DNA of 12,243 bases from CAZOKN01 sp964580525 (lineage in GTDB: Bacteria; Pseudomonadota; Alphaproteobacteria; Rickettsiales; UBA6187): contig CAZOKN010000050.1 of the NCBI GenBank assembly GCA_964580525.1, positions 1 through 12,243 on the forward strand, given 5' to 3'. The position numbers were made by a program, and so were the translations under genes. Below, piece by piece: positions 1-7,494 of the stretch; position 1 is the stretch's first letter, and every line of letters starts with the position of its first letter. Below the pieces are notes generated by a model. It did no database searches and had not been told where the DNA came from. It saw only the letters and a list, made by a program, of their open reading frames with translations.

Positions 1-222
1 GTTGCGGTAGTGTTTGATAAAGAACAAGCAGGACCAGTTCTTGGCTGGACATCTGCAGTAGCGGCATATGGTGCATTTATTATTCCACAAATTATTGGTG
101 AGCAAATTAAAGCTGCAACGCCTGAAGTTGCCCTTTACGGCTTCGCCATATTTTACGGCATTTGTATCATTATTAACTGGTGGTTCTACCTTCGTAAAAA
201 TGCGTATGTAAAAAATCCGTAA
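1..222 (+). CDS. narK: NarK-type nitrate/nitrite transporter, C-terminal end (partial)
   Basis: This is the last 73 codons of a major-facilitator nitrate/nitrite transporter; the reading frame is open from base 1 and the gene starts outside the window. The visible part has two membrane segments, one around the motif VLGWTSAVAAYGAFIIP and one around LYGFAIFYGICIIINWWFYL, and it ends in a short basic cytoplasmic tail (LRKNAYVKNP). The GWTSAVAAYG-to-NWWFYLRKNA arrangement is what I know from the C-terminus of NarK proteins encoded beside narGHJI. The family imports nitrate and/or exports nitrite across the inner membrane. Whether this is a single NarK or the second half of a fused NarK1-NarK2 cannot be told. 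The gene lies directly upstream of narG with a 75-nt gap, so it probably belongs to the same regulated locus. An in-frame GTG at base 10 is internal and is not the start. Confidence 0.9.
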   Translation, partial: VAVVFDKEQAGPVLGWTSAVAAYGAFIIPQIIGEQIKAATPEVALYGFAIFYGICIIINWWFYLRKNAYVKNP

Positions 223-226
223 ACAG

Positions 227-269
227 TTGATCTGTATCAATCAATAAATTTGGATAAGCGACTTATTAT
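227..269 (+). promoter_or_regulatory. FNR-type operator and promoter upstream of narG
   Basis: Bases 227-240 read TTGATCTGTATCAA, a perfect TTGAT-N4-ATCAA palindrome as bound by FNR and by its relatives Dnr/NnrR. A good -10 hexamer, TATTAT, lies at 264-269, 23 nt after the box. That places the box close to -41.5 relative to a start near 275, the classical position for FNR activation. This suggests that narGHJI can be transcribed independently of narK under low oxygen. Which regulator of the family acts here cannot be told from the motif. Confidence 0.88.
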
Positions 270-297
270 CTTTTTAGAAAAAACAGGAGTAATTATT

Positions 298-3200
298 ATG
301 AGCCATTTTATAGATAAATTAACATTCTTCAAACAATCTCGTGAGAATTTTTCTAACAATCATGGGGTTAAAACTGAAGAATCCAGAGAGTGGGAGCACG
401 GCTATAGAAATCGTTGGCAGCATGATAAAATTGTTCGCTCTACACACGGTGTAAATTGTACAGGCTCTTGCAGTTGGAAAGTATATGTTAAAAATGGTTT
501 GGTAACATGGGAAACTCAGCAAACAGATTACCCTCGCACTCGTAATGATTTACCAAACCATGAACCAAGGGGATGTGCAAGAGGTGCAAGTTATTCTTGG
601 TACTTATATAGCGCAAACCGTCTAAAATATCCACTAGTTAGAAGCAGATTACTAAAAGCATGGAGAGCCGCAAAAGTGGTTGCCAAAGACCCTGTGAATG
701 CTTGGAAGTCTATTGTTACTAATGATGAGATTCGTCGTGATTATCAGCAATATCGTGGTCGTGGTGGGTTTGTTCGTGCTGATTGGGATGAAGTGAATGA
801 AATAATCGCAGCGGCAAATGTTTATACCGCAAAAGCTCATGGACCAGATAGAATTATTGGTTTCTCGCCAATTCCTGCAATGTCGATGGTATCTTATGCT
901 GCGGGTAGCCGTTACCTTTCGCTTATTGGTGGTGTGTGCATGAGTTTCTATGATTGGTATTGCGATCTTCCGCCGTCATCTCCACAAACTTGGGGTGAGC
1001 AAACAGATGTTCCTGAAAGTGCTGATTGGTATAATTCAAACTTTATTATTGCTTGGGGGTCAAATGTTCCGCAAACCAGAACGCCAGATGCTCACTTCTT
1101 TACTGAAGTTCGTTATAAAGGCGCAAAAACTGTAGCTGTAACACCAGATTATAGTGAAGTAGCAAAACTTGCAGATTTATGGCTTCACCCAAAACAAGGT
1201 ACAGATGCCGCACTTGCACTCGCAATGGGACATGTAATTTTAACTGAGTGGCACGCAGTTGGTAAAAGTGATTATTTTGATGATTACTGTCGCACTTACA
1301 CTGATATGCCTTTCTTGGTAAGATTAGTTAAAAAAGGAAATAATTTAGTTCCTGAAAGAATGGTTAGGGCATCTGATTTTGATGATTCTTTAAAATCTGA
1401 AGCAAACTCTGAATGGAAACCAGTAGTGGTTTGTGGCAAAGAAGAAAGAGTTAGAGTTCCAAATGGAACTATAGGCTCTCGCTGGGAAAAGAAAGGTAAA
1501 TGGAATTTAGAATCTAAAGATGAATTAAATGGTGAAGAAATATGGCCATTACTTTCACTTATAAAACATAGCAAAAAAGAAGTTAAAGAAGTTGCATTCC
1601 CTTACTTCGGAAACTTAGAACATGAGCATTTTAAATCAACAGATCATGACTCGGTTTTGCAAAGAAATATTCCAGTTATCAATTTAAAGCTAAAAGATGG
1701 CGATGCGATAGTTACTACCGTTTACGATTTATTCCTTGCAAATTATGGCGTTGATAGAGGTTTGGGCGGTGGTAATGTTGCCAAATCATTCGATGAAGAT
1801 GTTCCATATACTCCAGCTTGGCAAGAGCAAATAACAGGCGTTAAGCGTGAGCATGTAATCAATGTTGCGCGTCAGTTCGCTGAAAATGCACATAAAACCC
1901 ACGGCAAATCTATGGTGATTGTGGGTGCAGCACTTAACCACTGGTATCATATGGATATGATATACCGCTCAATCATCAACATGCTTATTATGTGTGGTTG
2001 CGTTGGTAAATCTGGTGGTGGTTGGGCGCATTATGTTGGTCAAGAAAAACTTCGTCCACAAACTGGCTGGGCGCCACTTGCATTCGCAACAGATTGGAAT
2101 CGCCCTCCACGCCAACAAAATTCAACTTCATTCTTTTATGCTCACACAGATCAGTGGCGCTATGAAAAACTGAAAATGAATGAAATACTTTCTCCGCTAG
2201 AAGACAATAAAGAGTGGGCTAATTTATCGTTTATTGATTGCAACATTCGCTCTGAACGCATGGGGTGGTTACCTTCTGCACCGCAGATGAAAACTAACCC
2301 GTTGCAAATTGGTAAAGATGTTGAAAAATCTGGCAAACTGGCTGGCGAATATGTTGCAAATGCACTAAAAACTGGTGCGTTACAACTTTCATGTGAAGAC
2401 CCTGACAACCCTGCAAACTGGCCAAGAAATATGTTCGTATGGCGCTCAAACATTCTTGGTTCTAGCGGCAAAGGTCATGAATATTTCTTAAAACACTTAC
2501 TTGGTACAAATAACGGCGTTCAAGGTGGTGATTTAAGTGAAGAAGGTGAAGAGCTTCCAAAAGAAGCTGTATGGCATAAGAAAGGCCCTGAAGGAAAACT
2601 AGATTTGCTAGTTACTTTAGATTTCCGCATGTCAACAACTTGTATGTATTCAGATATAGTTCTTCCAACTGCAACTTGGTATGAAAAAGATGACTTAAAT
2701 ACATCTGATATGCATCCATTCATTCACCCACTTTCAACAGCGGTTGACCCAGCTTGGGAATCTCGCTCAGATTGGGAAATATACAAAGGACTTGCTAAGA
2801 AATTCTCTGAGGTTTGTGTGGGGCATTTAGGTGTTGAAAAGGATGTGGTGCTAAACCCAATTCAACACGATACCGCAAATGAGCTTGCTCAGGGTATTGA
2901 TATTAAGGACTGGAAAAAAGGCGAGGGTGAACCTATTCCTGGTAAAACAATGCCATCCGTTACTTTGGTAGAGCGTGATTACCCTAATACCTACAAGAAA
3001 TTTACTTCTCTAGGACCATTACTAAACAAACTTGGCAATGGTGGTAAAGGTATTAACTGGAATACTGATAATGAAATTAAATTTTTGGGTGAATTAAATT
3101 ATACCGTAACAGAAGAAGGTATAACAAAAGGCTTACCAAAAATTGAAACCGCAATTGATGCAGCAGAGGTTATTTTAACTTTAGCACCTGAAACAAATGG

Positions 3201-4074
3201 ACAGGTTGCGGTTAAGTCTTGGGAGGCTTTAAGTAAATTCACGGGTCGTGAACACGCACATTTAGCGGTTTATAGAGAAGATGAAAAAATCCGCTTCCGC
3301 GATATTCAAGCTCAACCAAGAAAGATTATATCTTCTCCAACTTGGAGCGGTATAGAATCTGAGCATGTAAGCTATAATGCAGGCTATACCAATGTTCATG
3401 AGCTTATCCCGTGGAGAACTTTAACAGGTAGGCAACAGCTTTATCAAGATCACCCTTGGATGAGGGCTTTTGGTGAGGAGCTTTGCGTTTATAAACCACC
3501 TGTAGATTTAAAAACCACTGAAACAATTTCAGAGAAATTTGGTAAAGGTAAAAAACAAGTTGTTCTTAACTTTATCACACCTCACCAAAAATGGGGTATT
3601 CACTCAACTTACTCTGATAACTTGCTAATGTTAACGCTTTCTCGTGGTGGACCAATTGTTTGGATAAGCGAAAAAGACGCTAAAAAAATTGATGTTATCG
3701 ATAATGATTGGGTTGAAGCATATAATGTTAATGGCGCTTTAACTGCCCGTGCAGTAGTTAGTCAGCGTGTTCCTGAAGGCATGATAATGATGTATCATGC
3801 ACAAGAAAAAATCATCAATGTTCCAGGTAGTGAAATAACTGGGATGAGAGGTGGTATCCATAATTCAGTAACTCGTACAGTGTTAAAACCAACTCATATG
3901 ATTGGTGGATATGCGCAACTTTCTTACGGGTTTAACTATTATGGCACTGTTGGTTGTAATCGTGACGAATTTATCGTTCTTCGCAAAATGCAAAAAGTAG
4001 ATTGGATGAATGAAGATAATTACGGCGATAAGTTAAATGGTGAAATGCCGCGTTTAGAAAATATATCGAAATAA
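298..4074 (+). CDS. narG: Respiratory nitrate reductase, catalytic alpha subunit
   Basis: NarG is the molybdenum (bis-MGD) subunit that reduces nitrate to nitrite on the cytoplasmic face of the NarGHI complex. The protein is 1258 residues, close to the 1246-1247 of E. coli. The N-terminal [4Fe-4S] FS0 ligands are visible as H50, C54, C58 and C93 (THGVNCTGSCSW ... EPRGCARG), and the molybdenum-ligand Asp is D223 in DWYCDLPP. The NarG signature YCDLPPSSPQTWGEQTDVPE follows. The C-terminal MopB cofactor-binding domain is complete (TPHQKWGIHSTY, GTVGCNRDEF). The first residues (MSHFIDKLTFFKQ) resemble the vestigial Tat-like segment recognised by NarJ. I place the start at ATG 298, because AGGAG at 285-289 sits 8 nt before it and the N-terminus then matches the family; an in-frame TTG at 250 would add 16 residues unlike NarG. 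narH follows 11 nt after the stop. No frameshift or missing key residue was seen. Confidence 0.98.
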   Translation: MSHFIDKLTFFKQSRENFSNNHGVKTEESREWEHGYRNRWQHDKIVRSTHGVNCTGSCSWKVYVKNGLVTWETQQTDYPRTRNDLPNHEPRGCARGASYSWYLYSANRLKYPLVRSRLLKAWRAAKVVAKDPVNAWKSIVTNDEIRRDYQQYRGRGGFVRADWDEVNEIIAAANVYTAKAHGPDRIIGFSPIPAMSMVSYAAGSRYLSLIGGVCMSFYDWYCDLPPSSPQTWGEQTDVPESADWYNSNFIIAWGSNVPQTRTPDAHFFTEVRYKGAKTVAVTPDYSEVAKLADLWLHPKQGTDAALALAMGHVILTEWHAVGKSDYFDDYCRTYTDMPFLVRLVKKGNNLVPERMVRASDFDDSLKSEANSEWKPVVVCGKEERVRVPNGTIGSRWEKKGKWNLESKDELNGEEIWPLLSLIKHSKKEVKEVAFPYFGNLEHEHFKSTDHDSVLQRNIPVINLKLKDGDAIVTTVYDLFLANYGVDRGLGGGNVAKSFDEDVPYTPAWQEQITGVKREHVINVARQFAENAHKTHGKSMVIVGAALNHWYHMDMIYRSIINMLIMCGCVGKSGGGWAHYVGQEKLRPQTGWAPLAFATDWNRPPRQQNSTSFFYAHTDQWRYEKLKMNEILSPLEDNKEWANLSFIDCNIRSERMGWLPSAPQMKTNPLQIGKDVEKSGKLAGEYVANALKTGALQLSCEDPDNPANWPRNMFVWRSNILGSSGKGHEYFLKHLLGTNNGVQGGDLSEEGEELPKEAVWHKKGPEGKLDLLVTLDFRMSTTCMYSDIVLPTATWYEKDDLNTSDMHPFIHPLSTAVDPAWESRSDWEIYKGLAKKFSEVCVGHLGVEKDVVLNPIQHDTANELAQGIDIKDWKKGEGEPIPGKTMPSVTLVERDYPNTYKKFTSLGPLLNKLGNGGKGINWNTDNEIKFLGELNYTVTEEGITKGLPKIETAIDAAEVILTLAPETNGQVAVKSWEALSKFTGREHAHLAVYREDEKIRFRDIQAQPRKIISSPTWSGIESEHVSYNAGYTNVHELIPWRTLTGRQQLYQDHPWMRAFGEELCVYKPPVDLKTTETISEKFGKGKKQVVLNFITPHQKWGIHSTYSDNLLMLTLSRGGPIVWISEKDAKKIDVIDNDWVEAYNVNGALTARAVVSQRVPEGMIMMYHAQEKIINVPGSEITGMRGGIHNSVTRTVLKPTHMIGGYAQLSYGFNYYGTVGCNRDEFIVLRKMQKVDWMNEDNYGDKLNGEMPRLENISK

Positions 4075-4085
4075 AGAGGAATATT

Positions 4086-5612
4086 ATGAAAGTACGCGCA
4101 CAAATTGGAAAAGTTCTAAACCTTGATAAATGTATCGGTTGTCATACTTGTTCTGTAACCTGTAAAAATGTGTGGACATCTCGCCGAGGTGTTGAATATG
4201 CATGGTTTAATAATGTGGAAACAAAGCCTGGTATTGGCTACCCGAAAGATTGGGAAAATCAAGACAGATGGAAAGGTGGTTGGGAACGAAAATCAAACGG
4301 AAAAATTCAACCAAAGCAAGGTGGTAAATGGAGAACCTTAGCAAATATATTTGCTAATCCAAACCTACCTTTGATTGATGATTATTACGAGCCATTTACT
4401 TTTGATTACGAACATCTTCATAAATCACCAGAGTCAAAAACAATGCCAACTGCTCGCCCCGTATCAGTAATAACTGGTAAAAAAATGGAGAAGATAGTTG
4501 GTGGACCGAACTGGGAAGAAATTCTTGGCGGAGAGTTTGAGCATAGAAGTAAGGATAAAAATTTTGATGAAATTAAAAAAGATATTTACGGTCAGTTTGA
4601 AAATACATTTATGATGTATCTTCCTCGTTTATGTGAACATTGCCTTAACCCAGCTTGTGTTGCTTCATGCCCAAGTGGCGCGATATATAAGCGCGAGGAA
4701 GATGGTATAGTTTTAATAGATCAAGAAAAATGCCGTGGCTGGAGAATGTGCGTTTCTGCTTGCCCATATAAAAAGATTTATTTTAACTGGGAGTCTGGCA
4801 AATCTGAAAAATGTACTTTCTGTTATCCAAGGATTGAAGCTGGTGAGCCAACAGTTTGCTCTGAAACTTGCGTGGGTAGAATTCGTTATCTTGGCGTACT
4901 TCTATATGATGCTGATAAAATTGAAGCTGCTGCTGCAGTTGAAGATGAACAAGATTTATACAAAGCACAGCTTGATATATTCTTAGACCCTAATGACCCT
5001 GAAGTTATTAAAGCAGCCAAAGCAGAAGGAATTCCTGATAGCTGGCTTGATGCAGCAAAAAAATCACCAGTGTATAAAATGGCGATGGATTGGAAGGTTG
5101 CCTTTCCACTTCACCCTGAATATCGTACATTACCAATGGTTTGGTATATACCACCACTTTCACCGATTCAAAATGCCGCTGAAAGTGGTGATGTTGGGTT
5201 AAATGGAATTATACCAGATGTAGCAAGCCTTCGCATCCCGCTTAAATATCTGGCAAATTTATTAACGGCTGGTGAAGAAAAGCCCGTTAAAATTGGCTTG
5301 GAAAGAATGCTTGCAATGCGCGCCTATATGCGCGGTAAACATGTTGATGGTATTTTAAATAATGAAATCTTAAAGGCAACAGGTTTAACCGAAAATATGG
5401 TCGAAGAGATGTATCGTTACATGGCAATAGCAAATTACGAAGATAGATTTGTTATTCCAACTTCACACAAAGAATATGCTGTAGAAGCATTTGATATGCG
5501 CTCTGGCTGTGGATTCTCATTCGGGAATGGCTGTTCAGGCGGAAATAATGATACCAATTTATTTAGCAAACCAAAACACAAAAATCTGTTCGGAGGAACT
5601 CATGCATCATAA
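4086..5612 (+). CDS. narH: Respiratory nitrate reductase, iron-sulfur beta subunit
   Basis: NarH carries electrons from the NarI hemes to NarG through one [3Fe-4S] and three [4Fe-4S] clusters. The protein is 508 residues (512 in E. coli). All four cysteine groups are present: C16/C19/C22/C26; C183/C186/C191/C195; C216/C222/C226; and C243/C246/C258/C262. The third group has Trp (W219, in CRGWRMC) where a fourth Cys would be, the known NarH hallmark that makes this the [3Fe-4S] cluster. The C-terminus has the GCGFSFGNGC segment typical of NarH. The start ATG is preceded by AGAGGA at 4075-4080. The 3' end overlaps narJ by 11 nt, which suggests translational coupling. Confidence 0.98.
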   Translation: MKVRAQIGKVLNLDKCIGCHTCSVTCKNVWTSRRGVEYAWFNNVETKPGIGYPKDWENQDRWKGGWERKSNGKIQPKQGGKWRTLANIFANPNLPLIDDYYEPFTFDYEHLHKSPESKTMPTARPVSVITGKKMEKIVGGPNWEEILGGEFEHRSKDKNFDEIKKDIYGQFENTFMMYLPRLCEHCLNPACVASCPSGAIYKREEDGIVLIDQEKCRGWRMCVSACPYKKIYFNWESGKSEKCTFCYPRIEAGEPTVCSETCVGRIRYLGVLLYDADKIEAAAAVEDEQDLYKAQLDIFLDPNDPEVIKAAKAEGIPDSWLDAAKKSPVYKMAMDWKVAFPLHPEYRTLPMVWYIPPLSPIQNAAESGDVGLNGIIPDVASLRIPLKYLANLLTAGEEKPVKIGLERMLAMRAYMRGKHVDGILNNEILKATGLTENMVEEMYRYMAIANYEDRFVIPTSHKEYAVEAFDMRSGCGFSFGNGCSGGNNDTNLFSKPKHKNLFGGTHAS

Positions 5613-6324
5613 TACTTATAACAGCTTTAAGGTTCTTGGCATAATGCTTTGCTACCCTTCACCAGAATGGATTTCTGGCATTGATGAGTTAGCAAAAATA
5701 ATTGAAGATGAAAAATTACTTTCAGCAGAAGATATTCTTGCGGTAAAGAATTTTTCTTATGAGCTAAAACATTCAGATTTATTCTCTGTTCAAGAAAATT
5801 ATGTGGATACTTTTGATAGAATCCGCTCTCTTTCTTTACACTTGTTTGAGCATGTTCACGGTGAATCTCGTGATCGTGGGCAAGCGATGATAGACTTGCT
5901 AGAAGTTTATAAAGAAAAAGGCATGGAACTTGGAAAAAGCGAATTGCCAGATTATTTGCCAGTGTTTTTGGAATATTTATCTTTACTTCCTAAAGATGAA
6001 GCGATTGAAATGCTAACTGACACTGTAAAAATATTAAAATCTCTAGGCAAACGCCTTGCTGAAAGAGGTAGTAATTATAGCGTTATATTTAATAGCTTGA
6101 TTAAATTGGCAGGCGAGCAACCAGAAAAAGTTGAAAAGAAAAGCAATATTATAACGCCTTCATTCCAACAAATAGATAAAGAATGGGAAGAAAAACCAGT
6201 TGATTTCATGGGTGCGGAAGCACCTAAATCTGGCGGTTGTGGTGGCGGAGGTTGTGGTAGTGGTGGTTGTGGCGGCGGAATACAAAAACCTATTGAAAAA
6301 ACAATTCAAGGAGCAGCTTTATGA
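5602..6324 (+). CDS. narJ: Nitrate reductase maturation chaperone with a Gly/Cys-rich tail
   Basis: NarJ is the dedicated cytoplasmic chaperone that binds the NarG N-terminus and helps insert the molybdenum cofactor and FS0 before membrane docking. The 240-residue length fits the family (236 in E. coli). Family motifs are HVHGESRDRGQAM (84-96), the TorD/NarJ core DYLPVFLEYLSLLP (117-130) and the late segment WEEKPVDF (195-202). I chose ATG 5602 because GGAGG at 5592-5596 lies 5 nt before it and the protein then begins as NarJ proteins do; the frame is open further upstream inside narH, but that extension is not NarJ-like. It overlaps narH by 11 nt and narI by 4 nt (ATGA). Oddity: residues 211-226 are almost only Gly, with Cys at 213, 218 and 223 spaced exactly five apart, a possible metal-binding tail absent from the E. 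coli protein as I remember it. Confidence 0.96.
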   Translation: MHHNTYNSFKVLGIMLCYPSPEWISGIDELAKIIEDEKLLSAEDILAVKNFSYELKHSDLFSVQENYVDTFDRIRSLSLHLFEHVHGESRDRGQAMIDLLEVYKEKGMELGKSELPDYLPVFLEYLSLLPKDEAIEMLTDTVKILKSLGKRLAERGSNYSVIFNSLIKLAGEQPEKVEKKSNIITPSFQQIDKEWEEKPVDFMGAEAPKSGGCGGGGCGSGGCGGGIQKPIEKTIQGAAL

Positions 6325-7010
6325 ACGATTTTTATTTTTCATTCTTTTTTGGCTTATATCCATATATTTGCCTAACAATTTTTGTTTTAGGAACATTAGT
6401 TCGCTATGACAGAGAACAATATAGTTGGCGCGCATCATCAAGCCAGTTGTTGGCCGACAAAGGTTTGAAAGTTGGCAATATACTATTCCATCTTGGTGTA
6501 ATATTTATTTTCTTTGGGCATTTAGTTGGATTGTTAACTCCACATTCTGTTTATGAACATTTTGTTACCGCAGAACAAAAACAATTACTTGCAATAATTG
6601 CGGGTGGATTTGCAGGGGCTATAGGCTTTGCTGGTCTAACCATTCTTGTTTTTAGGCGTTTATTTGTTGAGAGAATAAGAGCAACCAGCTCAAAAAGCGA
6701 TATTGCTGTGTTGGTTATATTCTGGATACAAATTACGCTAGGCTTGATTACTATTCCATATTCACTTTCTCATGAAGATGCAGGAATTATGATTCAGCTT
6801 TCAGAGTGGGCGCAACATGTCTTAACTTTCAGAGATGGTGCATCAGATTATATTGTTGGAACTGATTGGGTTTTTCAAGTACATTTAATTCTTGGTATGA
6901 CTATTTTCTTACTTTTCCCATTTACAAGGTTGGTGCATATTTTAAGCGCACCAGTTCGCTACACTTGGAGACCTTACCAAGTTGTGCGCAGCAGATACTC
7001 AAGGAGGTAA
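6321..7010 (+). CDS. narI: Respiratory nitrate reductase, cytochrome b gamma subunit
   Basis: NarI anchors NarGH to the inner membrane, oxidises quinol on the periplasmic side and passes electrons through two b hemes. The protein is 229 residues (225 in E. coli) with five hydrophobic spans. The four heme-ligand histidines are present as H57 and H67 (FHLGVIFIFFGHLVG) and H188 and H206 (VFQVHLILGM ... RLVHILSAP), each one residue later than in E. coli. The C-terminal segment APVRYTWRPYQVVRSR is characteristic. The start overlaps the narJ stop (ATGA), a coupling arrangement. The stop codon TAA at 7008-7010 directly follows the AAGGAGG that serves the next gene. Confidence 0.98.
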   Translation: MNDFYFSFFFGLYPYICLTIFVLGTLVRYDREQYSWRASSSQLLADKGLKVGNILFHLGVIFIFFGHLVGLLTPHSVYEHFVTAEQKQLLAIIAGGFAGAIGFAGLTILVFRRLFVERIRATSSKSDIAVLVIFWIQITLGLITIPYSLSHEDAGIMIQLSEWAQHVLTFRDGASDYIVGTDWVFQVHLILGMTIFLLFPFTRLVHILSAPVRYTWRPYQVVRSRYSRR

Positions 7011-7011
7011 T

Positions 7012-7485
7012 ATGCCAGTTATCGTAAATAACATTGAAATTACTGATGAGCAGGTTTTTGCGGAAATGCAATTCCACCCCGCAAAAACCAGAGAGGAGGC
7101 AATACATTTAGCAGCGCAAGCCCTTACTATCAGAGAGTTATTATTACAGGAAGCCGTGGTAAAAGGCTATGCAACAGCAAGCCAAAATAATGAAACCGAG
7201 GAACTCGAAGCAAATGATGAGCGGATTGAGAAACTTTTAATAGGTGAAGTTAAAACACCAGAACCTGACGAAGATTCTTGCAGAAGATTTTATGAAAATA
7301 ACAAGCCAAAATTCATTCATGAAGGTGAACAAATTTCATTCGAAAAAGCAAAGCCAATTATTATTGAATATTTAACTGATGTTTCTTGGCACACAGCCGT
7401 TAGCCAATATATTAAAATTCTAGCTGGAAGGGCAAAAATAGCAGGTGTTCAACTAGATTTTACAGACTCACCACTTGTTCAATAA
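7012..7485 (+). CDS. Short NifM/parvulin-related protein of the nar operon, apparently lacking the PPIase core
   Basis: The protein is 157 residues, cytoplasmic by appearance (no signal peptide or membrane span). Many nar operons carry, after narI, a parvulin-type (NifM/SurA-like) peptidyl-prolyl isomerase. The N-terminal part here (VNNIEITDEQVFAEMQFHPA, then AAQALTIRELLLQEA, then VKTPEPDEDSCRRFYE) fits the helical N-domain of that family as I remember it. The last part (ISFEKAKPIIIEYL ... AVSQYIKILAGRAKIAGVQL) fits its C-terminal helix. The rotamase core normally in between, about 100 residues with an SHIL-type strand and a G-x-L-G motif, is not visible: KFIHEGEQISFEKAK joins the two ends directly. 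It may therefore act as a chaperone or scaffold for nitrate reductase rather than an isomerase. The start ATG 7012 has AAGGAGG at 7001-7007; the GTG at 6982 is inside narI and unlikely. The next gene begins 9 nt after the stop. Confidence 0.8.
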   Translation: MPVIVNNIEITDEQVFAEMQFHPAKTREEAIHLAAQALTIRELLLQEAVVKGYATASQNNETEELEANDERIEKLLIGEVKTPEPDEDSCRRFYENNKPKFIHEGEQISFEKAKPIIIEYLTDVSWHTAVSQYIKILAGRAKIAGVQLDFTDSPLVQ

Positions 7486-7494
7486 GGAGGTTAT

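Noticed and set aside
250..297. TTG-initiated extension of narG by 16 residues
   Set aside because: ATG 298 has AGGAG 8 nt before it and gives the standard NarG N-terminus; the extension lies in the promoter/leader region, across the predicted -10.
5491..5601. Upstream extension of narJ inside narH
   Set aside because: The extra residues are narH read in another frame; GGAGG at 5592-5596 and the family N-terminus point to ATG 5602.
6200..6409. Frame encoding a long Val/Ala-rich stretch across the narJ end
   Set aside because: It is the GGT/GGC repeat of the NarJ tail read in another frame.
6982..7011. GTG start for the parvulin-related gene within narI
   Set aside because: AAGGAGG at 7001-7007 serves ATG 7012, and the extension does not resemble the family.
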